Source: Hemerocallis citrina
Lineage: Eukaryota > Streptophyta > Magnoliopsida > Asparagales > Asphodelaceae
Direction: 5' to 3'
DNA: 64,000 nt
NCBI GenBank assembly: GCA_017893485.1
Contig: CM030362.1
Span: 38,348,984-38,412,983 of the forward strand
Shown: positions 22,749-33,591 of the stretch, one piece after another
Layout: each line of letters opens with the position of its first letter
Numbering within the stretch: the first letter of the stretch is position 1
Position numbers and translations under genes: made by a program
The notes under the pieces: model-generated
Told to the model about the DNA's origin: nothing
Seen by the model: the letters and a program-made list of their open reading frames with translations, nothing else
Database searches by the model: none

Positions 22749-23811
22749 AGGCACAGGAAAAACCGAGAAGGGAACAGAGGAGGGTAATCCGAAAGAAAAA
22801 GAAAAGGAAAATAAATTAATCAACTTACAGTAAGTAAATGAAAAGTACAACTCCAAGAAAGCCGAGGCCTGTGTATCACACAGTGTCCTTAAAACAGATT
22901 TCGCCTCTCTCCGGTTGCTGGATTGAACGGAGGCGTCTGTTTCCCAGGATGCAACGACTTGGAGCGATCCTGTAGGCACCACGTACCACTCCTGAACCGA
23001 GTACAAGCGCTTGAACCTATCACCGACTTACCAACAACAGCAGAATGGATGAATAGTACAGAAGAAGAAGAGAAGAGGATCTGGTTTGTGCAGGGAAGAA
23101 AGTAAAGGGGATGCCTCTATTTATAGAGCCTGGGTTATTCAGTAACGGCAGACAAGACATTAACAACCTTTACTGTAACGGCAGACAAGACATTAACAGC
23201 CTTCACTGTAACGGCAGACAAGGCATTAACAGCCTTTAACAGCCTTCACTGTAACGGTAGACAGTGAATTGAATGCCTTCAGCGTAACGGCAGACAAAAT
23301 ATTAAATACAGCACTGAAACGGCAGACAGAACCGTTTCTGCATTCATTTCAGCCGTTACAAAAAGAAAATTATAGCAAAAAGTGGCTCTGTACGGGATGG
23401 GATCAAATCGGTCCGGCATTCGTGTCCGCAGGTCTTGCGGGCGCACACAAGTCGCATGTAATCCGGTCCGTAATTTGTACCCCCCTGCGCGCGCGAGAGA
23501 GAGCCTCTCTTCTAGCCATCTTACAATGCTTAGAAGGAGATTACTATATATCCTCTTCTATTTCCTTTGTTATTTCCGATGTGGGACTATGTTCCCTTAA
23601 CCCATTTTCAAGAATGAAAACGTCTCACTTTGAGAGACAATTTCTCATTCACCCCTTAACCGATTTTAGCGAACCAATATATGATTTTGATCTACTCACG
23701 AAGGAGAACACAAATCAATCAAGATCTCTCAATAATTCATTGAGGATCTTACTCAAAAAATTGCTCAAAAATCGGTTCGAAAATGGTATCTAAAACACTC
23801 ATTTTCTAACA
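22749..23811 (-). repeat. LTR-b of C2, internal, 5'-truncated on plus strand
   Basis: Matches 18104-19166 of LTR-a in the same orientation but lacks its first 48 bp (18056-18103), where it is fused to the inverted gag. It ends TTTCTAACA and is followed by the same polypurine region. TATA box at 23117-23126 (minus). Confidence 0.9.
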
Positions 23812-24422
23812 ATCCCCACATGAATGAAAATTGACGACCATAGACAGGACAGACTGACACGACAGACTGACACGACGGACTGACCCGACAGACTTGGTGA
23901 CAGAATCTAACGATTGATTTCTGCATAGGATAGGTAGGTGTTACCCTTTGAACCTTTCCTTATGAAAATATGTTTACTTTACTAACTAAACAGTAGACGC
24001 GATGTCTTTGAACTATTCTGCTATTTGTGTAAACGATGACATATCTCACACAGAAATCTTTCTAACGCTTTTTCAGTTCTCACTGTTATGTTCGTTTTGG
24101 CCATGAACATACGCCTGGTTCTGCAAGATTTTAACAGGAATATTGCCCTATATTATTCCCTTGGAAGCGGCTCTTCTTCCATCTTACATAGGTGATTTCT
24201 TACTTAAGAGTAACCGGCATTACTCTGCTCGGATATCCGACGCATAAGAATCATTAAAAGCCTAGCTTAACCTGTTACCTTACGGGCATCACTGTTTCAT
24301 TATGGGAATGGACATGGAAAAATCCCCACAGTGATCTAACTTGGTCTTTACAATTTAGTTGTCCCTTTGAACCTAGATCTTGAGATCTCCAGTCAACTAG
24401 GTTGGGTTTCCATTGTATCGAC
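23812..24422 (-). other. 3' untranslated region of the right C2 copy
   Basis: Near-identical to 19167-19777, with the polypurine tract next to LTR-b and the GACAGACTGACAC tandem. Confidence 0.75.
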
Positions 24423-25004
24423 TTATTCTTTTATGGGCTTTAGTCTCATTCCCCTCGATGATTTATTAACTAACTCTATGTTTAACCCTTTGGTTAGTAG
24501 ATCCGCAATGTTATCTTTTGACTTTACATAGTTCACAGAGATAACCCCAGTAGAGAGTAGTTGTCTAATGGTATTATGTCTTCGACGAATATGTCTAGAT
24601 TTACCATTATACATATTGCTCTGTGCTCTACAAATTGCAGATTGACTATCTGAATGTATGCAAATTGGAGGCACAGGCTTCGTCCACCTTGGAATATCCT
24701 CAAGGAAGTGGCGTAACCATTCAGCCTCTTCCCCACATTTGTCTAATGCGATAAATTCTGATTCCATCGTAGATTTAGCGATCACTGTTTGTTTCGAGGA
24801 TTTCCAAGAAACTGCTGCACCACCTAGTGTAAACACATAGCCACTAGTGGATTTTGAATTATCACTCGATATCCAGTTCGCATCACTGTATCCTTCAAGT
24901 ACAGCCGGGTATCTCGTATAGTGCAGCCCGTAGTTACGAGTAAAACGCAAGTACTTCAGTACTCTTATAATTGCTTGCCAATGCTCGCTTCCAGGATTAC
25001 TCGT
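24423..25004 (-). pseudogene. Copia RNase H, right copy of C2, cut by G2
   Basis: Minus-strand frame with [50 protein letters not shown] and [14 protein letters not shown], ending in a stop at 24423. It degrades RNA in the RNA-DNA hybrid. Upstream it is interrupted at 25004/25005 by G2; RT continues beyond at 33592, with CTCGT duplicated at both edges. Nearly identical to 19778-20370. Confidence 0.92.
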
Positions 25005-25774
25005 TGTGACAGTGTAAAAATGGCTGGAGGCCCATCCAGGGCCCAATACAATTCCTACTCAGAAAAGCAAAAATAACAACCTGGTTCGGCTCCGGACCAC
25101 TTCAGGGTCGGCGCCGAACCTCGTGTTTGCCCTCACAGTGCTGGCCTCCTCGTACTGGCGAGCCTCAGCATCCCCCGGAGTCCGATCCGGAGCAGTCCCT
25201 CAGGCCGTCCCCCCTCTCTGGCGGGGCAGAAGGATGACCTGGCGCAGCCTAGGCCCTCCGATTCCCCCCAGAGGCACAGAGGGCTCACGATGGGCCACGT
25301 CAGCTCCAAATACCACCAAGGGTTTCGCCACGTCAGCCCTATACCACTCCTGGTATCGCCACGTCCGCCCTAAACCCCCTGGGCCTTCTGCCACGTCAGG
25401 CCCATGGGCTTTCGGAACCAAACCCGGTTGGGATTCTCTATAAATACTAGACCCACACCCACCTTTTTGAGGTAATCAATCTTTTGCCACTTAAATATAC
25501 CTAGTTATTGCTACTCTCTCACAGAGACTGACTAGAGCGTCGGAGGGTCCGCCACCGGGACAAACCCCGGTGTTTCAGGACCGTCTGCAGGTACACAAGA
25601 CCTCGGATCCGACCCTTCCGATCCGAGCCCAACCTTCAACATCTTTCCGAGCTCATCGTAGGTCCCAGAAGGTCAACTGAAGGTCGGCAGACGAGCGGCA
25701 ATCTCCTTCAATACAAATTGAGTTCGAACTCACACCTGGTGCTTCCACACGTTTCTCAGAAATAAACAGCATCA
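25005..25774 (+). repeat. 5' LTR of G2 (770 bp)
   Basis: TGTGACAGTG... to ...AACAGCATCA. TATA box TATAAATA at 25439-25446, followed by a GACTAGAGCGTCGGAGGG stretch in R/U5. Confidence 0.95.
25439..25446 (+). promoter_or_regulatory. TATA box of G2 LTR
   Basis: TATAAATA; identical copy at 33251-33258 in the 3' LTR. Drives the sense gag transcript. Confidence 0.6.
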
Positions 25775-25777
25775 GGT

Positions 25778-25795
25778 TGGCGCCGTCTGTGGGAA
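25778..25795 (+). other. Primer-binding site of G2
   Basis: TGGCGCCGTCTGTGGGAA, three bases after the LTR end. It is the non-iMet primer site commonly seen in Tat-lineage gypsy elements. Confidence 0.8.
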
Positions 25796-25856
25796 ACAGC
25801 TGCTCCAGAAGCCGATCCGACCCAGACCCTCAAAGGCCATCGACAGCCGAATCCTC

Positions 25857-27419
25857 ATGGCCTCCAAAGGCAAGGGGGCTGCTTCCTCCGTCAACCAACG
25901 GGACTCGCCCCCACCCACCGATAAAGTCAGGCCACGCCCGTCGAAACACAAGGCTCCCTCTCGGGAGTCCCAAAGGAGCGTCGGCCGGCCAGCCCAGCCC
26001 GACCTCCGGGGAATAATCCTCAACCGCAAGATTACCCGCCGCAGGGGAAGGGCCGCTTCCAACCCGGTCCCGAACCGTCTGAGACCGCCGCCCGAGGTAC
26101 GAAGATCCGCGCTCAGCCGAGTCGGAAGACAACCCTCGGACCAACCCAACCAAGTCGGTGGAGCCCCCGTCACTCACAAGGAGCTCCAAGACTTCCGAAG
26201 AGAAATTCTGGGAGCCCTCCGACGGACCCCCAGGGAAGAAACCCCCCATTCCCAAGCAGGGTCGGACGCCGAAACCAGCACGTCCCACCCTTCAATAACC
26301 CAGCCTCAGGAGGACGACGTTCTCCTAAGGCGCCTACAAGGGATGGAGGATTGCCTCGATCACATAGGGGACGGCGGCCGAAGAGCGACTCAGGGGTACA
26401 GACCTGTCCGTCCTCCCTTCTCCACCCCCATCCTCCAAGCGGAAATACCTAGGAATTTCCGACCCCCTCAGTTCGAGACCTACGACGGCGAGGGAGATCC
26501 TGCTGATCACATGGGGGGTTTCAAAACCCTCATGATGATTCACAGCGCCTCGGATCCCCTGCTATGCCGAGCCTTCCCTGCCACCCTTCGGGGTCCCGCT
26601 CGTGAGTGGTTCTCGAAGCTCGCCCCTGGCTCCGTTTACTCCTTCGACCAACTCGAGGGCAATTTTCTCGCCCACTTCGTCACCAGCCGGAAGGCCGAAA
26701 GGACCAGCGCCTCGTTACTCGGACTCAAACAGTTAGAGGGGGAATCACTCAGGGTGTTCGTCCGGAGATTTACAGCTGAGGCAAGGTCGGTCTCCTCCCT
26801 CGACCCGGGCGTCGCTTCCGCGGCATTCCGGCACAACGTCCGTCACGGACAGCTGAAGGCTTCTCTGGCGAAGAAACCCCCCGTCAACTTCCCCGACCTC
26901 CTCGGTAGGGTCGAGAAATACATTAGGGCAGAAGAGGCCCTTAACCCCGAAGGTACCAGGGATGACACCGTGAAGGGAAAGCGGAAGACCGAAGAAGTCG
27001 AACCATCGAAGAAAGCTCCAAGGGACCCGGGGGCCATGAAGAAGGTCCCGCCGACCCCCTGCTTCGAGAGATACACTCCCTTAACGCACAACACATCCGC
27101 CATCCTCCTAGAAATCGAAGACAAAGACATTGTTCGACTACCTCCCCGACCTAACAACGGCAAGAACAGAGATCAGCACTTCTACTGCCGCTTCCACCAG
27201 GACCATGGACACGACACAGATCAATGCCGGGCCCTGAAAGACGAGATTGAAGAACTCATCTCCAGAGGGTACCTCCGAGAATTCACCCGAGAAGTCCCGC
27301 GGGGTCGACAAGATAACCGGAGAGGGATACACTCTCCCCCGAACCCCCCTCCGAGCCGCATACCGGGTCGGGATCCCGAGTCCGAGGGAACCGCGGACGC
27401 ACCGTTTATCTTACATTGA
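25857..27419 (+). CDS. Gag polyprotein of G2 (520 aa, intact)
   Basis: Forms the virus-like particle and binds element RNA. Residues 1-100 are basic and Pro/Arg-rich. About 195-340 is the Retrotrans_gag capsid region (FETYDGEGDPADHMGGF, GPAREWFSKLAPGSVYSF, LRVFVRRFTAEARSVSSL). About 443-457 is a zinc-finger-like CRFHQDHGHDTDQC, characteristic of Tat Gag. The ATG at 25857 lies 60 bp after the primer site and is the first in this long frame. The frame is open to 27419, whereas pol behind it is deleted, so this Gag could still be made and could act in trans. The opposite-strand frames here are shadows of its GC-rich codons. Confidence 0.9.
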   Translation: MASKGKGAASSVNQRDSPPPTDKVRPRPSKHKAPSRESQRSVGRPAQPDLRGIILNRKITRRRGRAASNPVPNRLRPPPEVRRSALSRVGRQPSDQPNQVGGAPVTHKELQDFRREILGALRRTPREETPHSQAGSDAETSTSHPSITQPQEDDVLLRRLQGMEDCLDHIGDGGRRATQGYRPVRPPFSTPILQAEIPRNFRPPQFETYDGEGDPADHMGGFKTLMMIHSASDPLLCRAFPATLRGPAREWFSKLAPGSVYSFDQLEGNFLAHFVTSRKAERTSASLLGLKQLEGESLRVFVRRFTAEARSVSSLDPGVASAAFRHNVRHGQLKASLAKKPPVNFPDLLGRVEKYIRAEEALNPEGTRDDTVKGKRKTEEVEPSKKAPRDPGAMKKVPPTPCFERYTPLTHNTSAILLEIEDKDIVRLPPRPNNGKNRDQHFYCRFHQDHGHDTDQCRALKDEIEELISRGYLREFTREVPRGRQDNRRGIHSPPNPPPSRIPGRDPESEGTADAPFILH

Positions 27420-28030
27420 GCCCATGAAGGGCTAATAGGAGAAGAATCAAATACGTTCCGAAAGGCCTTCCTCCGAGGGGTGAATACTGTCCAAGACGAT
27501 CCCACTCCCGAACTACAAACCGCGCCAGTCTCCTTCCCAGGGGAGGACCTCGAAAGCGTTCGCCTCCCCCACTGCGACGCCCTCGTCATTAGCCTCCGCA
27601 TGGCTAAGTATGAAGTTCGCCAGATCCTTGTCGACTACGGCAGCTCGGCGAACACTCTTTCCCTCAAAGCCATCGAGAAACTGAAGGTACCTAGAGGCAA
27701 GCTTCAACCGGTCGGATACACCACATGGGGTTTTACGACATCCCTATCGAGCTAGAAGGGATCGTCACAACACCAAGACAGCTAACAACGCCATACTCGG
27801 CCGAACCAGATTATGCTCCCTCCAAGCAATGCCTTCGGCCTGCCATTCGGAACTCGAATCTTCCACCCCACACGGGGTCGGCGCCTTCCGAAGTAGCCAA
27901 GAAGCAACGTGGTCGTGCTGCATGACCATCGACGGAGGAGCAATGCCCACCCCCCAACGCCGTCATGCTCTAACCTAAGAAGGCCGAGCCACATCCCCTT
28001 CATCACTTTATATACCGTCAACCGAGGCAA
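27420..28030 (+). pseudogene. Protease remnant of G2
   Basis: After the gag stop come frame pieces LRGVNTVQDD, LPHCDALVISLRMAKYEV, RQILVDYGSSANTLSLKAIE (the usual LVDTGSSA active site carries Tyr for Thr) and, in another frame, NNAILGRTRL with SACHSELESSTPHGVGAF, the usual protease-RT linker (NAILGRP.LN..RA..S..HL..KFPT..GVG). No YVDD-type RT block or integrase follows; pol is truncated here and the sequence passes into the 3' part of the antisense gene's flank. Confidence 0.8.
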
Positions 28031-28292
28031 AGGCCGTTACAGAAATACTCCCCTCGTCTCGAGCAGCACGCCGCGTCGGAACGACAGGGGCCCACCTTGG
28101 GAAGGGAAGCTGCAACCTACGAAGTGAGCCAACTCGAGGCACATAAGCGGGGAGATCCGGAAACAACCGGCATCGAAACCCGTGGCAAGTCCGAATTACT
28201 TTTTTATATATATATATAAACACGAAAAGGCGGGGGCCAGTCCGCGGGAGGCAAATACAATCGAAAGGAGGAAAGAAGAAAGAAAAGCAAAA

Positions 28293-30566
28293 CTATACAT
28301 CTCGGTTTCCCTCCTCGACGCCGATCGGGTTCACAGAACGATCATCGGCCGGGTGGTCAACGAGCCCCTCTACGGCAGGGACCTTCGGGGTCCCATCAAT
28401 CTCCATGTCATACTCGAAATTCGACAGATCGAGGGTCGGATAGAAATGCCTCACGTGACTGAGCGCCTTCGCGTAGCACTCGTCCTGGGCGGCTATCACC
28501 ATCCGCTGGCCCGCATCCGTCAGCTCTTTCCTCTCCTTGGCAAACGCGGCTATTAGCTCCCCCTTCTCCTTGGCAAACTTCCTCTTCAAAGAGGCCACCC
28601 TCTTCTCCCACTCGGTGTCCTTGGCCTCGAGCTCCAGCTTCATCTGCTGCTCCCTCTGACGCGAACCCTCGAGCTCGATCCGCATCTCCTTCGTCTCTCG
28701 TCCGCTCTTGTCCGCCCGAGTACGCTCTTGTAACAGGGACGCTTCGTAGAGATTCTTTACATTAGCCCCCTGCATACAAGCCTGCGGCCGAAAGAAGCGG
28801 GTTAGAAGCAAACTCCTGAGGCAAGACCAAACGGAAAGGGGGAGGTCGACGAGCTTACCGACACGGTGGCCTGCGCCAGGCGCGTGAATGCCACCTCCAC
28901 GGGCTCGTTCTCCATCATCTGGCGATCGCGAGGCGTTGCCAGCTTCTCCACCACCTCTACGGCCTGGGCTTCCTCGGTCAGACAATCGCTCATCCGAACC
29001 GACCAATCCGGCACCCACCGCTGTCGCAACAACTCCACCACCGGGTCCTCCTCCTCGACCCCTGCCAAGGGACCTTTCCCCTTGTCAAGATCGGACGCCC
29101 TCGCCGAGCCCTTACCCCTCAAAGGGGCACCCCCTTTGCCCGTCTCCGAACGAGTACTCTTAGCCCTCGGCTCAAGCGGTGCCTCAGAGATAACAAGGGG
29201 CAGCTCCCTCGGCCTCTTCACTGCCTCCGCCTTCTTCTTCTCGGCGTTTTCCTTCTTCATGGCGAGCCGCCTTGCTTGGATCGATGCCTCATCCATATCT
29301 GCAGAAAAAACCATTAAGAGCAATGAGCGAGAATGTACGAAAGGATCGAGGGAAAAGAAACAACTACATACGGAGAACGGCGGGGCTCAGTCCAACGCTC
29401 GCCAGGCGAACCTCCGTCACCTTCGTCCAATTAATACTAGGGGACAAACGAAGACGCTCTACAAACCCCCACTCCTCGACCGTCAGATCTCCCTGCCCCG
29501 GCGCAGGATAACTCGGCTTGGAGTAATTCCATCGAGTCGGAATGTCCCAGGGCTCTTCGCTCCGGATTACCAGATACTTCTTCCTCCAGTCCTTAATAAA
29601 ATCAGGACGGCTATGAACAACCTTCCTCCTACTCCGGGGGGAGATATAGTAAATCCCCTCGGCTGCCGAACAAAGCGTCAGCGTCGCTCGGAACACGTTC
29701 AAGCGCAAGGGTACCCGTTGTTCCTCGCACATCAGTACAAAGCTGATAATCTGCTCCCAAGAGTTCAGCCCGTACTGCATCGGCGCCAGGGAGGCCCAGT
29801 TCAACACTTCCCGAACAAACGGATGGATCGGCAGCCTCAGTCCAGAAGTAAACGCGTCCACGGGGAAGACACAGTACCAAGCAGACAGGGGATCGGTTGG
29901 GCGAAGAGTAGAGCTCGGCAGCATCAATTCATAACTAGGACCTATGTGGTACGCCAATTGCAAGACTTCCAAATCCCCGCCATCCAAGGCGGTCAGAATC
30001 GCGTCCATCAACACTCTCGTCCGGCTCGGCGAAGAGGCCTGCACACCAAAGAGCTCCTGGTCGGACAGGTCGTCCGGATACTGACGGAAATGCTTCGGCT
30101 GCGCGGGCGAACCAGTTCCCTGGCTCGAGCCACCAGTTCCCAACCCTACCTTCCTCGGAGCCTTCTTCCTCTTCTCGGACCGCTCCGACGAAGGAGTGAA
30201 TAAGGGCCCCCGACCAGTCAGCATGGAATTCGGGCCTGCCCCCGGAACCGTGGATCTCCTTACAATGCCGCCCTCGCCTCTCTCACCCTCGGTAGCCGGC
30301 TTCAAAACACGGATGTCGTCCGAACCATCAGTCGTTTCCTCCGACTCACTACTCTCCACCACGAAGGGACGACGAGAGCGCGACCGCCTCGCACCATGTG
30401 CCGCCTCCTCAACCACCGGTTCCTCCCACGAAACCGTGTCAGAAGACTCGTTAGCGTGCGCTGACTCCTCCTCGAGTACGGGCTCCTCCCAGGACGTCGA
30501 GTCAGAGATAGGCTCCACCCCGCCCCCAGACGTCGACACTGATGAGCCAGACTGAGCCCTGTCCAT
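28293..30566 (-). CDS. Antisense additional gene of G2, three exons (about 707 aa), gypsy-type transposon domain
   Basis: Minus strand. Proposed exons 30566-29372, 29298-28859 and 28781-28293. Intron 1 runs from GTATGT (29371) to TTTTTTCTGCAG (ending 29299), 73 bp; intron 2 from GTAAGC (28858) to GGCCGCAG (ending 28782), 77 bp. Exon lengths 1195 + 440 + 489 give 708 in-frame codons including the stop. The N-terminus is acidic and Ser/Glu-rich with repeated SWEEPV motifs; about 230-285 (GLRLPIHPFVREVLNWASLA) matches the plant 'putative gypsy type transposon' domain (PF04195 type); exon 3 encodes a long E/K/R-rich coiled coil. Family knowledge: Tat elements carry such antisense ORFs of unknown function. 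A minus-strand TATA box lies upstream. Confidence 0.82.
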
Positions 30567-30716
30567 CTATGCCTAGACTAAGTAGACTTACTAACTCACC
30601 TGGGGTTACTTCGGAAGGGCAAGTCTGGTACAGCAAGACGCGAAGATGAGCGCTGAAGTGTTGAAAAATTTTATTTTGAAAAAAGAAAGGAATGGACAAA
30701 TAGGGAAGAGGGGGGA

Positions 30717-30725
30717 CTATTTATA
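30717..30725 (-). promoter_or_regulatory. TATA box for the antisense gene of G2
   Basis: TATAAATAG on the minus strand, about 150 bp upstream of the ATG at 30566. With a start about 30 bp on, the 5' UTR would be near 120 bp. This suggests an internal promoter independent of the LTR. Confidence 0.6.
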
Positions 30726-30726
30726 G

Positions 30727-31807
30727 GAGATAGAAGCGACTCCTCGATTCCCGCGAGTACTGTTCACCTATCCAACATGCAACTGCCGCCTAAGAATTCG
30801 CGCCACATCCTCGAGACGTGCGACGCTGACATCATCCATTGACAGGCTGGCAGCCAGTCAAGGAGGCCAGCGCGGAAGAAGTATTCGGAGGAGGGAACGT
30901 TTTTATTTTTAAGATTTAAGGCGCCATCCTCAGACAGACGCCCCGGGCTCCGAGACTGGGTCGGTTCCCCTTTCACCCGCGAACAGCTCGGGGCTTACAG
31001 CGTCATCGGCCGAAGACCCGAACTGTTCCCGGGTGAGACAGAAACCGCCTCAACCTGGAGCCCTATTAGAACACAGAATAGTCAGCCTCCAATCGGAGAA
31101 CTACTCATCTACCCGGGGCCCAAAGCTTCAAGACGCCCCCCTCGGAAAGCACCCCGGTCAAAAGCAGATCAACACCCGAAGGCCGAAAGAAGTGCTCCAT
31201 TCCGAGCCAGTTGATGCAACTGCAAAGGCCCAGCCTACTCCAGTAACGGAACCTTCGCAGTTGCAAACAACCGGCCCGGAACGCCCTTCATCCCTCTCGG
31301 AAGGATAGAACCTCCGCTGTTGCAGACGGCTCACCCTTCGACGTTCGGTCGTTATCCCTCTCGCCCGGATCCCCCCTGGGTCTGGATCTGACCGCCACCT
31401 CAGGGCCATCAGATCCAAGAGAAGATCGGGCGACAAAGAAACTACCTCTCCGACAAAACCAGGGGCAAGAATTTTTAAAAAAACAGGCGTCCGCCGAAGC
31501 AGACACCTTCAAGGGCCAAGCGGACCACCTTCGCTTGGATCTGAACCACAACGAGAAAGGGGGAGGGGGGTACTTATAGCCTCCCCCCAGGGGCCGGCCA
31601 TTATGATGTGGGGAAAACCAAACGGCGGAAGACCATGCGCCATACAGTTATTAGGCGGCGCCATTAACGCACCTAGGAAATGGGAATCTTGCACAGGTCC
31701 CAAGGCGCCCCCAAAATGCTCTGCGAAAACAACGGACTACACTACTCAAAACAACCCCAAGGCACAACGGTTCGCCCCCTAACGGCCCGACCTATGATCC
31801 CCTCACC
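30727..31807. other. G2 untranslated spacer
   Basis: GC-rich DNA between the antisense promoter and the tandem array. Short open frames on both strands have no recognisable domain. I see no gene. Confidence 0.5.
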
Positions 31808-32745
31808 AGCTCGAGGTCCGGTCTGGCACCTGGGCACCCCTCGTCGGAGGATCCACGGGCTGGCCATCACCCTTACCGGCCCGTAACTCCCCCTCATCTC
31901 GGGGTCCGATCTGGCACCCGGGTACTCTTCTCAGGAAGAAACAACGGCTCACCTTCACCCTCACCGACCCGTAATCCCTCGCCAGCTCGAGGTCAGGTCT
32001 GGCACCTGGGTACTCTTCTTCGGAAGATCCACCGGCTGGCCATCACCCTTACCAGCCCATAATTCCCCCTCGTCTCGAGGTTCGGTTTGGCACCAGGGTA
32101 CTCTTCTCAGGAAGAAACAACGGCTGGCCTTCACCCTCACCGACCCGTAATCCCTCGCCAGCTCGAGGTCCGGTCTGGCACCTGGGTACTCTTCTTCGGA
32201 AGATCCACCGGCTGGCCATCACCCTTACCAGCCCATAATTCCCCCTCGTCTCGAGGTTCGGTTTGGCACCAGGGTACTCTTCTCAGGAAGAAACAACGGC
32301 TCGCCTTCACCCTCACCGACCCGTAATCCCTCGCCAGCTCGAGGTCAGGTCTGGCACCTGGGTACTCTTCTTCGGAAGATCCACCGGCTGGCCATCACCC
32401 TTACCAGTCTATAATTCCCCCTCATCTCGAGGTTCGGTCTGGCACCCGGGTACTCTTCTCAGGAAGAAACAACGGCTCGCCTTCACCCTCACCGACCCGT
32501 AATCCCTCGCCAGCTCGAGGTCCGGTCCGGCACCTGGGTACTCTTCTTCGGAAGATCCACCGACTGGTCATCACCCCTACCAACCCATAATTCCCCCTCA
32601 TCACGAGGTTCGGTCTGGCACCGGGGTACTCTTCTCAGAAAGAAACAACGACCCGCCTTCACCCTTACCAGCCCGTAATCCCTCGCCAGCTCGAGGTCCG
32701 GTCTGGCACCCGGGTACCCTTCTCACGAAGATCCAGTGGCTCACC
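31808..32745 (+). repeat. 176-bp tandem array in G2 3' region
   Basis: The landmark AGCTCGAGG recurs at 31808, 31984, 32160, 32336, 32512 and 32688, exactly 176 bp apart. Each unit is two related 88-bp halves (AGCTCGAGG half and TCTCGAGG half). It lies just before the polypurine-like AGGAGTGGGGGG and 3' LTR. Tandem arrays in this position are typical of Tat-lineage elements and have been proposed as seeds of satellite DNA. Confidence 0.95.
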
Positions 32746-32816
32746 ATCCCATTTCTACAACCATGAGCACTCCTCCACGGCTAGCTCCCGCACCCCCTGC
32801 AGGAGTGGGGGGCTTG

Positions 32817-33586
32817 TGTGACAGTGTAAAAATGGCCGGAGGCCCATCCAGGGCCCAATACAATTCCTACTCAGAAAAGCAAAAATAACAACCTGGTTCG
32901 GCTCCGGACCACTTCAGGGTCGGCACCGAACCTCGTGTTTGCCCTCACAGTGCCGGCCTCCTCGTACTGGCGAGCCTCAGCATCCCCCGGAGTCCGATCC
33001 GGAGCAGTCCCTCAGGCCGTCCCCCCTCTCTGGCGGGGCAGAAGGATGACCTGGCGCAGCCTAGGCCCTCCGATTCCCCCCAGAGGCACAGAGGGCTCAC
33101 GATGGGCCACATCAGCTCCAAATACCACCAAGGGTTTCGCCACGTCAGCCCTATACCACTCCTGGTATCGCCACGTCCGCCCTAAACCCCCTGGGCCTTC
33201 TGCCACGTCAGGCCCATAGGCTTTCGGAACCAAACCCGGTTGGGATTCTCTATAAATACTAGACCCACACCCACCTTTTTGAGGTAATCAATCTTTTGCC
33301 ACTTAAATATACCTAGTTATTGCTACTCTCTCACAGAGACTGACTAGAGCGTCGGAGGGTCCGCCACCGGGACAAACCCCGGTGTTTCAGGACCTTCTGC
33401 AGGTACACAAGACCTCGGATCCGACCCTTCCGATCCGAGCCCAACCTTCAACATCTTTCCGAGCTCATCGTAGGTCCCAGAAGGTCAACTGAAGGTCGGC
33501 AGACGAGCGGCAATCTCCTTCAATACAAATTGAGTTCGAACTCACACCTGGTGCTTCCACACGTTTCTCAGAAATAAACAGCATCA
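32817..33586 (+). repeat. 3' LTR of G2 (770 bp)
   Basis: Same length as the 5' LTR, six substitutions counted. TATA box at 33251-33258. Preceded by a G-rich polypurine tract near 32803-32812. Confidence 0.95.
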
Positions 33587-33591
33587 CTCGT

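Larger units (their letters stand above)
25005..33586 (+). mobile_element. G2: young Tat-type Ty3/gypsy element nested in C2
   Basis: 8582 bp with a perfect TSD CTCGT (25000-25004 and 33587-33591) and two 770-bp LTRs differing at six positions that I can count (about 99.2% identity). Contents: primer site, intact gag, protease remnant, no RT/RNase H/integrase, a spliced antisense gene and a 176-bp tandem array before the 3' LTR. An antisense ORF plus 3' tandem repeats is known for Tat-lineage elements. It is non-autonomous. It is much more GC- and CpG-rich than its surroundings, which fits recent arrival. Confidence 0.93.

Noticed and set aside
25772..27163. Several minus-strand open frames under G2 gag
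   Set aside because: Shadows of a GC-rich coding strand, with no domains.
28866..30203. 445-codon open frame on the plus strand of G2
   Set aside because: It overlaps the minus-strand gene, has no recognisable domain, and its composition mirrors the opposite GC-rich frame; splice sites, homology and TATA box all support the minus strand.
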